A DNA stretch of 5,930 bases from Peptococcaceae bacterium (GCA_013336365.1 JAAXTT010000092.1:1-5930), one strand, 5' to 3'; shown: positions 1 through 5,930, counted from the first letter of the stretch. Made by a program: numbers and translations. The notes: generated from the letters alone by a model not told the origin.

Positions 1-517
1 TACCAGTGATTCTGATTCAAAATATGCGGATATTTTTGATTTCGATGTAAGCAAGATGGAACCGGCAATTGCAATGCCTCATCTGCCGGAAAATATTAAA
101 CCGGTCAGTGAGGTTACCGGAATAACAGTTGATCAGGCAGTAATCGGCTCTTGCACCAATGGAAGAATGGATGATCTCCGAGAGGCTGCTATGGTGCTTA
201 AGGGAAATAAAATAAACAGCAATGTTCGATTAATTGTTATTCCCGGAACCCAGGATATATATCGTCAGGCCATGAAGGAAGGACTTTTTGATATTTTCCT
301 CGACGCAGGTGCTGTAATCAGTACTCCAACCTGTGGTCCCTGTTTGGGGGGCTACATGGGTATATTGGCCGAAGGTGAAAGGTGTATTTCCACCACCAAC
401 AGAAATTTCGTAGGAAGAATGGGGCATATAGGCAGTGAGGTTTATCTCAGCAATCCGGCCGTAGCTGCCGCTTCAGCAATTCTTGGTCGCATTGCGGCAC
501 CCTGGGAGGTGAAATAG
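1..517 (+). CDS. leuC: 3-isopropylmalate dehydratase large subunit, C-terminal part (5' end outside window)
   Basis: With LeuD, this subunit interconverts 2-isopropylmalate and 3-isopropylmalate in leucine synthesis; the same enzyme can also isomerise citramalate via citraconate. The frame is open from base 2 to the left edge, so the ATG at 56 is internal and the gene begins upstream. About 171 residues are visible, roughly the last 40% of a family of about 420. The three Cys ligands of the 4Fe-4S cluster can be seen: one in SCTNG (codon 152-154) and two in TCGPCLGG (codons 332-334 and 341-343). The family stretches PHLPEN, IPGTQ and TTNRNFVGRMGH are also present. The sequence resembles the shorter LeuC/HacA-type dehydratase found in Clostridia and archaea. 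Its stop codon directly touches the leuD start. A homoaconitase is a conceivable alternative, but the leuDB-cimA neighbours favour LeuC. Confidence 0.96.
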   Translation, partial: TSDSDSKYADIFDFDVSKMEPAIAMPHLPENIKPVSEVTGITVDQAVIGSCTNGRMDDLREAAMVLKGNKINSNVRLIVIPGTQDIYRQAMKEGLFDIFLDAGAVISTPTCGPCLGGYMGILAEGERCISTTNRNFVGRMGHIGSEVYLSNPAVAAASAILGRIAAPWEVK

Positions 518-1024
518 ATGAATTTAAAAGGAAATGCCTGGAAGTTTGGCAATGATATTGACACTGATGTTATTATTCCGGCCAGATATCTGAACACCTC
601 AGATCCTAAGGAATTGGCGTCACACTGCATGGAAGATTCAGACCCGGATTTTTCCAATAAAATCAGCGCCGGAGATGTTATGGTTGCCGGTAAAAATTTT
701 GGTTGCGGCAGTTCAAGAGAGCATGCACCTATAGCTATTAAGGAAGTAGGTATATCCTGTGTTATTGCCAAAACCTTTGCCAGAATTTTTTATCGCAATG
801 CCTTCAATATCGGTCTGCCGATTTTTGAGTCATCGGAGGCCGCTGAGGATATTGACGAAGGTGATCAGGTGATTGTTGATATCGAGCTTGGTGAAATAAG
901 GAATGTAACAAAAAATAGAGTATATAAGGCTACTCAGGTACCACCTTTTATGCAGCAGATTATTTCTGCCGGTGGTTTGATTAATTATGTTTCTGAAAGG
1001 GTGAAAAAAGATGGGAATCTATAA
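518..1024 (+). CDS. leuD: 3-isopropylmalate dehydratase small subunit
   Basis: This is the swivelling small subunit that closes over the LeuC active site and helps set substrate specificity. The 168-residue length is normal for the short LeuD class. Diagnostic segments are the N-terminal FGNDIDTDVIIPARYL (residues 10-25), the core GCGSSREHA (62-70), and AKTFARIFYRNAFNIGLP further on. The substrate-specificity loop after ARYL reads Y24-L25-N26-T27. The ATG begins on the base after the leuC stop, with a good ribosome binding site GGAGGTG at 505-511 inside the end of leuC, which suggests coupled translation. The 3' end overlaps leuB by 14 bases. Citramalate isomerisation is a plausible second role given cimA downstream. 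The family call is firm; the exact substrate range is inferred. Confidence 0.97.
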   Translation: MNLKGNAWKFGNDIDTDVIIPARYLNTSDPKELASHCMEDSDPDFSNKISAGDVMVAGKNFGCGSSREHAPIAIKEVGISCVIAKTFARIFYRNAFNIGLPIFESSEAAEDIDEGDQVIVDIELGEIRNVTKNRVYKATQVPPFMQQIISAGGLINYVSERVKKDGNL

Positions 1025-2084
1025 AATAGCAGTTCTGCCTGGGGATGGCATTGGGCCGGAAATTACTGAGCAGGCTCTGAAGGCTTTAAAGGCTGTGGCT
1101 GTCAAATATCAACATGAGTTTAAATTTACTGAGGGACTGATAGGTGGTGCAGGCTATGATGGAGCCGGACATCCTCTTCCCCAGGAAACCCTGGATTTAT
1201 GTCACAATAGTGATGCAGTATTGTTGGGTGCGGTAGGTGGTCCAAAGTGGGATGATTTGCCGGTCCATCTTCGTCCGGAAGCAGGGGCTTTGCTCCCCTT
1301 ACGGAAGGCACTTGGTCTTTATGCCAATTTGAGACCGACAAAGGTATTTCCTGCCTTGGTAAATGCCTCAACTCTAAAGCCAGAGGTGGTTTCAGGTCTT
1401 GATGTTCTAGTGGTCAGAGAATTAACCGGAGGCTTATATTTTGGTCAAAAGAAAAGAGAAGATATTCCGGGTGGCGGAATCAGAGTTATTGATACTCTTG
1501 AATATACAACCCCTGAAATAGAGCGCATTGCCAGACTTGCTTTCCAGATGGCTCAAAAGAGAAGCGGTAGGCTGGTTTCAGTGGACAAGGCAAATGTTCT
1601 TGAAAGCTCTCGTCTTTGGAGGGAGATAGTTACTGAAATTGGCAAGGAATACCCGGATGTTGAGCTGGACCATATGTATGTTGATAATTGTGCCATGCAG
1701 CTTGTAAAAAACCCCAGACAATTTGATGTGATTGTTACAGAAAATATGTTTGGAGATATCTTAAGTGACCAGGCGTCAATGCTTAGTGGCTCTCTGGGTA
1801 TGCTGCCATCTGCAAGCATTGGAGGAAAGATTGGTCTTTATGAACCCAGCCATGGCTCAGCACCTAAATATGCCGGTCTCAAAAGAGCAAATCCGATTGC
1901 AACTATTCTCTCAGGCTCTATGCTGCTTAAGTTTTCCCTGGGTCTGGACAAAGAGAGTGATGCCATAGAACAGGCAGTTACAAAGGTTTTAGATATGGGC
2001 TATCGTACTGCTGACCTGATGGAAGAAGGCATGAAGCTGGTAAATACTGATGAAATGGGAGATCTTATTGCCGAGAATATCTAG
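1011..2084 (+). CDS. leuB: 3-isopropylmalate dehydrogenase
   Basis: This enzyme oxidatively decarboxylates 3-isopropylmalate to 4-methyl-2-oxopentanoate, the last leucine-specific step before transamination, and can act likewise on 3-methylmalate from the citramalate route. The length of 357 residues is typical. Visible motifs are LPGDGIGPEI (9-18), substrate arginines R98 (LRK), R108 (NLRP) and R136 (VVRELTGG), Y143, K193 (VDKANVL), and metal-binding aspartates D225, D249 and D253 (GDILSD). This pattern identifies IPMDH rather than isocitrate dehydrogenase. The odd point is the cofactor site: HGSAPKYAG has K286-Y287 where characterised NAD-dependent LeuB enzymes usually have Asp-Ile, and N234 replaces a commonly acidic residue. 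The other NADP-associated positions are not changed. The start has an AAGGGTG ribosome site at 997-1003, eight bases upstream and inside leuD. Confidence 0.97.
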   Translation: MGIYKIAVLPGDGIGPEITEQALKALKAVAVKYQHEFKFTEGLIGGAGYDGAGHPLPQETLDLCHNSDAVLLGAVGGPKWDDLPVHLRPEAGALLPLRKALGLYANLRPTKVFPALVNASTLKPEVVSGLDVLVVRELTGGLYFGQKKREDIPGGGIRVIDTLEYTTPEIERIARLAFQMAQKRSGRLVSVDKANVLESSRLWREIVTEIGKEYPDVELDHMYVDNCAMQLVKNPRQFDVIVTENMFGDILSDQASMLSGSLGMLPSASIGGKIGLYEPSHGSAPKYAGLKRANPIATILSGSMLLKFSLGLDKESDAIEQAVTKVLDMGYRTADLMEEGMKLVNTDEMGDLIAENI

Positions 2085-2144
2085 CTTTGAATACAGATAA
2101 TAAAGCAGATAGCTTGCTTATATAAAGTAAAAGTGGTGAGAATG
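2085..2144 (+). other. leuB-cimA intergenic gap, no clear promoter or terminator
   Basis: This 60-base AT-rich spacer holds only a weak six-pair inverted repeat, AAGCAG/TTGCTT with one G-T pair (2103-2108 and 2114-2119), and no T-run follows it. A TTGAAT at 2087-2092 has no -10 box at a suitable distance. I infer transcription reads through from leuB into cimA, although a weak promoter cannot be excluded. Confidence 0.4.
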
Positions 2145-3731
2145 ATGAGATCAGTTGAAATATATGATACCACCCTAAGGGATGGATCTCAGGGAGAAGG
2201 AATATCTTTTTCTGTTGAGGACAAAATAAAAATCGCCCTAAAGCTTGATTCTATGGGTTTTCATTATATAGAAGGCGGCTGGCCCGGTTCCAATCCGAAG
2301 GATATGGAATTTTTCAGCAGGATTTCTTCTCATGGCCTAAAGCATTCCTTGTTGACTGCTTTTGGCAGTACCAGAAAGCCTGAAATAAAAGCTGAACAAG
2401 ATCTCAATCTCAAAAGCATTTTAGAGTCGGGAGTTAAGGTCGCAACCTTAGTTGGCAAGACCTGGGATTTTCATGTAACCCATGCCTTAAATACTAATCT
2501 CGATGAAAATATCAGAATGATAAGGGAATCGATAGGATTTTTAAAAAGAAACGGTTTAAGGGTTTTTCATGATGCGGAGCATTTTTTTGACGGGCTTAAG
2601 GCGAATCCGGAATATGCTTTGGCTACTCTCCGAGCCGCAGTGGAAGGTGGAGCTGAGACCCTGGTTCTTTGTGACACCAATGGCGGATCAATGCCGGAGG
2701 AAATAACCGGGGCAATAAAAATCGTCATGGAAAATTTCCGGGTTCCTATTGGCATTCACTGTCATAATGACTGTGATATGGCAGTGGCCAACTCGGTTAT
2801 CGCTGTACAGGCAGGAGCATCCCAGGTTCAAGGAACAATAAATGGCTATGGTGAGAGGTGTGGCAATGCCAATTTATGCTCCTTGATTCCTAATTTGTCA
2901 TTAAAATGTGATCTGGAAACCTTATCAAAGGATAATATCGGCAAGCTTACTCAGCTTTCCAGATATGTAAGTGAGGTTGCCAATCTGCATCCGGCAACCA
3001 GTCAGCCTTATGTCGGAAGTAGTGCTTTTGCTCATAAAGGAGGCATTCATGTCAGTGCCATACTTAAATCACCGAGAACCTATGAGCACATCGAGCCGGA
3101 ATTAGTTGGAAATCAGAGACGGGTTCTGGTTTCCGAACTGAGCGGCATGTCCAATTTACTTTATAAATATAAAGAAATGAATATAGATTTGGAATTGCAC
3201 AAAGAGGAAAACAGAGGTTTGCTTGAGCATATTAAGGATATGGAGAATAAAGGCTATCAGTTTGAGGGTGCCGAGGGCTCCTTTGAGTTAATGCTGAGGA
3301 AATTGAAGGATGGTTATCAGGAGCCCTTTAAACTTGAGGATCTGAGGGTCACCACCGAGGTCAAGGACAATCTCCCCGGCTACACCCAGTCAGTAATAAA
3401 AATTTCAGTTGGAGATCAGGTGGTTCTCACTGCCGCTGAAGGTAATGGTCCGGTTAACGCACTGGATAATGCACTGAGGAAAGCCTTGGACAAGTTTTAC
3501 CCAAGGATAAGGGATATGCATCTTAAGGATTATAAGGTTCGGGTACTTGATGAAAAGGATGGAACAGGCGCTCAGGTCAGAGTTCTTATTGAAACCAGCA
3601 ATGGCAAAAAAACCTGGGGCACAGTAGGGGTTTCGGAAAATATTATTGATGCCAGCTGGGATGCATTGGTTGACAGTATTACCTATGGTTTGCTTCAGAG
3701 TGAACAGGAAGAAACCCAGGAAGTAGAATAA
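2145..3731 (+). CDS. cimA: Citramalate synthase (DRE-TIM metallolyase family)
   Basis: The enzyme condenses pyruvate with acetyl-CoA to give (R)-citramalate, the entry step of threonine-independent isoleucine synthesis. From the ATG at 2145 it has 528 residues, the length of the long CimA class and similar to LeuA. The N-terminal TIM barrel carries DTTLRDGSQGEG (8-19, with catalytic R12 and metal ligand D13), EGGWPGSNP, HDAEHFFDG, the metal-binding pair H205 and H207 in HCHND, GYGERCGNANL with N241, and HKGGIHVSAI (from H297). A helical linker follows. A LeuA-type allosteric domain spans about 398-522 and includes AAEGNGPVNAL, so isoleucine feedback is likely by family analogy. The EGGWPGSNP and HDAEHFFDG forms separate it from isopropylmalate and homocitrate synthases. 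The start is uncertain: GTG at 2133, GTG at 2136, ATG at 2142 and ATG at 2145 are all in frame. The AGTGGTGA at 2132-2139 best suits 2145. Confidence 0.93.
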   Translation: MRSVEIYDTTLRDGSQGEGISFSVEDKIKIALKLDSMGFHYIEGGWPGSNPKDMEFFSRISSHGLKHSLLTAFGSTRKPEIKAEQDLNLKSILESGVKVATLVGKTWDFHVTHALNTNLDENIRMIRESIGFLKRNGLRVFHDAEHFFDGLKANPEYALATLRAAVEGGAETLVLCDTNGGSMPEEITGAIKIVMENFRVPIGIHCHNDCDMAVANSVIAVQAGASQVQGTINGYGERCGNANLCSLIPNLSLKCDLETLSKDNIGKLTQLSRYVSEVANLHPATSQPYVGSSAFAHKGGIHVSAILKSPRTYEHIEPELVGNQRRVLVSELSGMSNLLYKYKEMNIDLELHKEENRGLLEHIKDMENKGYQFEGAEGSFELMLRKLKDGYQEPFKLEDLRVTTEVKDNLPGYTQSVIKISVGDQVVLTAAEGNGPVNALDNALRKALDKFYPRIRDMHLKDYKVRVLDEKDGTGAQVRVLIETSNGKKTWGTVGVSENIIDASWDALVDSITYGLLQSEQEETQEVE

Positions 3732-3734
3732 TGG

Positions 3735-3749
3735 TAAAATATATATAAT
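3735..3749 (+). promoter_or_regulatory. Possible weak promoter elements before cdaA
   Basis: The 35-base gap between cimA and cdaA contains TGGTAAAAT (an extended -10 form, with hexamer at 3735-3740) and a TATAAT at 3744-3749. Neither has a recognisable -35 box 16-18 bases upstream. The second would place the transcript start inside the ribosome site. These may simply reflect AT-richness; no terminator is visible, so readthrough from cimA is equally possible. Confidence 0.22.
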
Positions 3750-3752
3750 TGC

Positions 3753-3760
3753 GGGAGTGA
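3753..3760 (+). promoter_or_regulatory. Ribosome binding site that fixes the TTG start of cdaA
   Basis: GGGAGTGA lies six bases before the TTG at 3767. No ATG or GTG in this frame is nearby with comparable spacing, so the site supports initiation at TTG. Confidence 0.75.
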
Positions 3761-3766
3761 TTTAAG

Positions 3767-4606
3767 TTGCCAGAGTGGTTCTATCATTTACCTAGTTTAA
3801 ACCTGCTGGATAGCTTTAATCTTACCAGCGTTATAGATATTTTAATTGTAGCCTTCGTGATGTACAGGCTTATGCTTTTGATAAAGGGAACCAGGGCAGT
3901 CCAATTGCTAAAAGGATTGGCTGTCTTAGTTATTGCCTATGCAGTCAGCAGTCTGCTGAATTTATATACTCTCAAATGGCTTTTGAAACAGGCTACTACA
4001 GCATTGGTAGTAGCCTTACCTATTGTTTTTCAGCCCGAACTTAGAAGGGCACTGGAAAAGCTTGGGGGAGGCAGATTGTTTTCCAGTACTCCTTGGAATG
4101 GTGAGTATGTAAGCAGAGACCATCTTGTTGCCGCTACTGTTCAAGCAGTGGATTCAATGTCAAGAGACCGGGTGGGTGCGCTTATAGTCTTTGAAAGATC
4201 CACCGGACTTGAGGAATTTATTGATACCGGAGTTAAGATAGGAAGTATTATTTCTGCCGAATTATTAATGAATATATTTGTCCCCCGAACTCCTTTACAT
4301 GATGGGGCTGTCATTATCAGGGAAGACCGAATAATGTCTGCAGCCAGTGTGCTTCCATTGACTCAAAGACAAAATTTAAGCAAGGCTATAGGAACAAGAC
4401 ACAGAGCCGGTATAGGAATAACAGAGGATTCAGATGCAGTTGCTTTAATAGTTTCAGAAGAAACAGGAGCAATATCACTGGTTGAGGAAGGCATGCTAAT
4501 AAAAATAGCTGATATTGAAATGTTATCTCAAAAATTGACCTCTTTGCTGGACTGTAGGAAGCAAAGCAAAAAAAATGGAGTGTCTGCACTATGGCAGTGG
4601 AGGTGA
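3767..4606 (+). CDS. cdaA: Membrane-bound diadenylate cyclase CdaA
   Basis: CdaA condenses two ATP into cyclic di-AMP, the essential second messenger for potassium, osmotic and cell-wall homeostasis in many Bacillota. The protein has 279 residues, close to the 273 of Bacillus subtilis CdaA. Three hydrophobic segments (about residues 20-40, 47-67 and 70-88) precede the conserved FQPELRRALEKLG. A DisA_N cyclase domain fills about 110-250. Both catalytic motifs are intact: D179-G180-A181 in PLHDGAVI and R211-H212-R213 in GTRHRAGIGITE; SEETGAISL follows. The short basic tail ends WQWR, echoing the WYWR near the end of the B. subtilis protein. The start is TTG, backed by a well-placed ribosome site. 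It lies 35 bases after cimA, with cdaR immediately downstream. Alternative names are dacA and ybbP. Function is confident from motifs and context. Confidence 0.97.
   Translation: MPEWFYHLPSLNLLDSFNLTSVIDILIVAFVMYRLMLLIKGTRAVQLLKGLAVLVIAYAVSSLLNLYTLKWLLKQATTALVVALPIVFQPELRRALEKLGGGRLFSSTPWNGEYVSRDHLVAATVQAVDSMSRDRVGALIVFERSTGLEEFIDTGVKIGSIISAELLMNIFVPRTPLHDGAVIIREDRIMSAASVLPLTQRQNLSKAIGTRHRAGIGITEDSDAVALIVSEETGAISLVEEGMLIKIADIEMLSQKLTSLLDCRKQSKKNGVSALWQWR
4599..4606 (+). promoter_or_regulatory. Ribosome binding site of cdaR spanning the cdaA stop codon
   Basis: GGAGGTGA is a full match to the anti-Shine-Dalgarno complement, and its last three bases are the TGA stop of cdaA. The GGAGG core is seven bases before the TTG at 4611, ideal spacing. 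It argues against the in-frame ATG at 4575, which lacks such a site, and it suggests that ribosomes finishing cdaA help start cdaR. Confidence 0.8.
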
Positions 4607-4610
4607 GGTC

Positions 4611-5552
4611 TTGGCCCGGTTTAATTGGCATAAAATAGGGTTAGGCATATTCTCGGTTTTTTTGGCTTTGCTTCTTTGGGTTTATGCTTCAGGAGAACAG
4701 CGTTATATAAGCACGGGTAATAGTCAGATTATCAGCATTGATCTTCAACAAAAGGGTGTTCCTGAGGATATGGCTGTTAGTAGTAATCTTCCGGCCAATA
4801 TAAGTGTAAAGGTTGTTGGCTCCGGTACAAATATGGAAAATTTGAATATCAATAATTTCGAGGCCTTCCTGGATTTATCAAATCTTAATGAAGGAGAGCA
4901 TAATTTACCGGTAATAGTCAACGCTCCTGTGGGCTTTGAGGTGAGCAAGGTTACACCTGAAAAGGTATATTTAGTTCTAGAGAAAATCAAGGAAAAACAG
5001 GTTGCTATTTCAGTGGTTTTTGAGGGCAAGCCTGCTAAAGGATATATTCCCCTTGAACCGGTTGTTGTTCCAGAAAAGGTTATTATCAAGGGTCCTGCCA
5101 GTATAGTGGATATAATTGATAAAATAGAGGCAAAGGTCAATATCGAAGCTGCTGATGGGATAGTGGAACAGGATATTAAGGTGGAAACTGATCATAAAAG
5201 TGTGAGTGTCCTACCTGCATCGGTGAGGGTTGCAGTTTCTGTTGAGCCTGTTCCCTTCAAAGAACTGGAGGTATCACCCAGAGTGGTTGGTATTCCGGCA
5301 GCAGGTTACGAAATAACAGGAGTATTTGTAACTCCTTCAAATATTAAGATTTATGATACTTCTCAGAAATTGCAGGGATACAATATTCTGGAAACAGAAA
5401 AGATAGATATAACCGGTGCCAGCAGAGATGTCAAGATTAGAGTTAACCTTCTCTCCCCACCCAATATAATTAATATCAGCGCCTCCATGGTAGAGGTAAC
5501 TGTCTTTATCAAGAAGGCCGCCGCCGGGGATGTTGGTCAGGGATTGCCTTGA
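4611..5552 (+). CDS. cdaR: CdaA regulatory protein CdaR (YbbR-domain protein)
   Basis: CdaR is a membrane-anchored extracytoplasmic protein that binds CdaA through the membrane and modulates c-di-AMP synthesis. Read from the TTG at 4611 it has 313 residues. A short basic N-terminus (MARFNWHK) and a single hydrophobic segment (about 9-27, ending LLLWVYASGEQ) form an uncleaved anchor, very like the start of B. subtilis CdaR. The outside part is beta-rich and divides into three YbbR-like repeats, at about residues 40-126, 130-214 and 218-306. Each has an early conserved Gly-Pro or Val-x-Gly element and ends in a Val/Ile-rich strand (for example KVTPEKVYLVLE, and SASMVEVTVFI). B. subtilis CdaR has four, so this is a shorter form. 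An ATG at 4575 would add 12 unconserved residues overlapping cdaA and is not preferred. Also called ybbR. Confidence 0.93.
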   Translation: MARFNWHKIGLGIFSVFLALLLWVYASGEQRYISTGNSQIISIDLQQKGVPEDMAVSSNLPANISVKVVGSGTNMENLNINNFEAFLDLSNLNEGEHNLPVIVNAPVGFEVSKVTPEKVYLVLEKIKEKQVAISVVFEGKPAKGYIPLEPVVVPEKVIIKGPASIVDIIDKIEAKVNIEAADGIVEQDIKVETDHKSVSVLPASVRVAVSVEPVPFKELEVSPRVVGIPAAGYEITGVFVTPSNIKIYDTSQKLQGYNILETEKIDITGASRDVKIRVNLLSPPNIINISASMVEVTVFIKKAAAGDVGQGLP

Positions 5553-5578
5553 TGCCTGCTATGGTAAGATAAGTTAAA

Positions 5579-5607
5579 TTGACACCAAAAATAGTGGAAT
5601 ATATAAT
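5579..5607 (+). promoter_or_regulatory. Perfect-consensus housekeeping sigma promoter upstream of glmM
   Basis: The -35 box TTGACA (5579-5584) and -10 box TATAAT (5602-5607) both match the sigma-A/sigma-70 consensus exactly and are separated by the optimal 17 bases. Transcription should start near 5613-5615 and give a leader of about 45 bases before glmM. It lies wholly in the cdaR-glmM gap. There is no extended -10 TG. Confidence 0.85.
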
Positions 5608-5643
5608 TAATCGTGGTTTTTAGATTAGAACCGGACGTTTTTT

Positions 5644-5653
5644 AGGGGGTTGA
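5644..5653 (+). promoter_or_regulatory. glmM ribosome binding site
   Basis: AGGGGGTTGA resembles the AGGAGGTGA consensus and ends six bases before the ATG at 5660. It supports that ATG as the glmM start. Confidence 0.65.
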
Positions 5654-5659
5654 ACAATT

Positions 5660-5930
5660 ATGGGTGTTTTATTCGGAACAGATGGTGTGCGAGGAATAGC
5701 CAATAAAGAGGTAACTCCTGATTTGGCATTAAAAATAGGTCGCAGTGGTGCTTATGTGCTTGCAAAGGAAACAAAAGGCGGGAGTATTGTTATTGGCCGA
5801 GATACCCGGATATCAGGAGATATGCTGGAGGCTGCACTGATAGCGGGAATTTGCTCTGCTGGAATCGACGTGGTTATCGCAGGAGTCGTGCCAACGCCGG
5901 CTGTGGCCTGCTTAATAAAAGAATTGGGAG
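5660..5930 (+). CDS. glmM: Phosphoglucosamine mutase, N-terminal part (3' end outside window)
   Basis: GlmM converts glucosamine-6-phosphate to glucosamine-1-phosphate, supplying UDP-GlcNAc for peptidoglycan. About 90 residues are visible and the frame is open to the right edge. The start MGVLFGTDGVRGIAN is the classic GlmM N-terminus. It is followed by GRDTRISGDMLEAALIAG (about 46-63) and VPTPAVACL (from about 77). The catalytic phosphoserine segment (SASHNP) should lie just beyond the window, so activity cannot be judged here. A strong promoter and a ribosome site precede it, 107 bases after cdaR. GlmM binds and inhibits CdaA in several Bacillota, which fits the conserved cdaA-cdaR-glmM order. 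A related phosphohexomutase such as ManB is less likely given the TDGVRGIAN start and the context. Confidence 0.96.
   Translation, partial: MGVLFGTDGVRGIANKEVTPDLALKIGRSGAYVLAKETKGGSIVIGRDTRISGDMLEAALIAGICSAGIDVVIAGVVPTPAVACLIKELG

Noticed and set aside
56..58. ATG at 56 as the start of leuC
   Set aside because: The frame is open to the left edge and the preceding codons encode LeuC-like residues (SDSKYADIFDFDVSK), so the ATG is internal.
1765..1968. Alternative + strand frame inside leuB
   Set aside because: It lies fully within conserved leuB motifs and encodes no recognisable product, so it is a frame shadow.
2103..2119. Inverted repeat between leuB and cimA as a transcription terminator
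   Set aside because: The stem is short and weak, and it is followed by ATATAAAG rather than a T-run.
4386..5195. Long open frames on the minus strand opposite cdaA and cdaR
   Set aside because: They overlap strongly supported genes, show low-complexity Leu/Ser-rich translations, and I recognise no family motif or ribosome site for them.
5614..5641. Terminator or riboswitch-like element in the glmM leader (GGTTTT/AGAACC hairpin followed by a T-run)
   Set aside because: The stem is only six pairs, AT-rich, with one G-T pair, and the T-run is separated from it by about five bases. The leader is too short for a known riboswitch or for a glmS-type ribozyme.
1..5930. A hidden novel system such as a defence island, mobile element or CRISPR array
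   Set aside because: Recognised housekeeping genes fill almost the whole window, gaps are 107 bases or less, and no direct repeats, transposase, integrase or foreign-looking segment is visible.

Overview
The window holds housekeeping genes, all on the + strand and closely packed. They form two functional blocks: the end of a leucine/isoleucine biosynthesis cluster, then a cyclic-di-AMP and cell-wall cluster. The organism looks like a low-to-mid-GC Gram-positive bacterium, most likely a member of the Clostridia (Bacillota). The reasons are strong AGGAGGTGA-type Shine-Dalgarno sites, two TTG starts, the cdaA-cdaR-glmM order typical of Bacillota, and a clostridial-style leuC-leuD-leuB-cimA run. 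This placement is inferred from gene content and style; no marker gene settles it.

Positions 1-2084 encode the 3' part of leuC, then complete leuD and leuB. leuC and leuD abut directly, and leuD and leuB overlap by 14 bases, so translational coupling is likely. Positions 2145-3731 encode a citramalate synthase (cimA). LeuCD and LeuB carry out the isomerisation and oxidative decarboxylation steps of leucine synthesis. The same enzymes can turn CimA's product, citramalate, into 2-oxobutyrate for isoleucine. The four genes can therefore act as one dual-use module that bypasses threonine deaminase.

Positions 3767-5552 encode the membrane diadenylate cyclase CdaA and its single-pass YbbR-domain regulator CdaR. 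Both are best read from TTG codons that follow strong ribosome binding sites. The CdaR site lies across the cdaA stop codon. After a 107-base gap, glmM (phosphoglucosamine mutase) begins at 5660 and runs off the right edge. The gap holds a perfect TTGACA-17-TATAAT promoter, so glmM probably has its own strong transcription start as well as any readthrough from cdaAR. GlmM is a known partner and inhibitor of CdaA in several Bacillota, which links c-di-AMP level to peptidoglycan precursor supply.

I found no mobile element, CRISPR array, RNA gene or unknown gene. The most unusual signal is in LeuB: at the cofactor-specificity site it carries Lys-Tyr, as in NADP-dependent isocitrate dehydrogenase, in place of the Asp-Ile typical of NAD-dependent isopropylmalate dehydrogenases.
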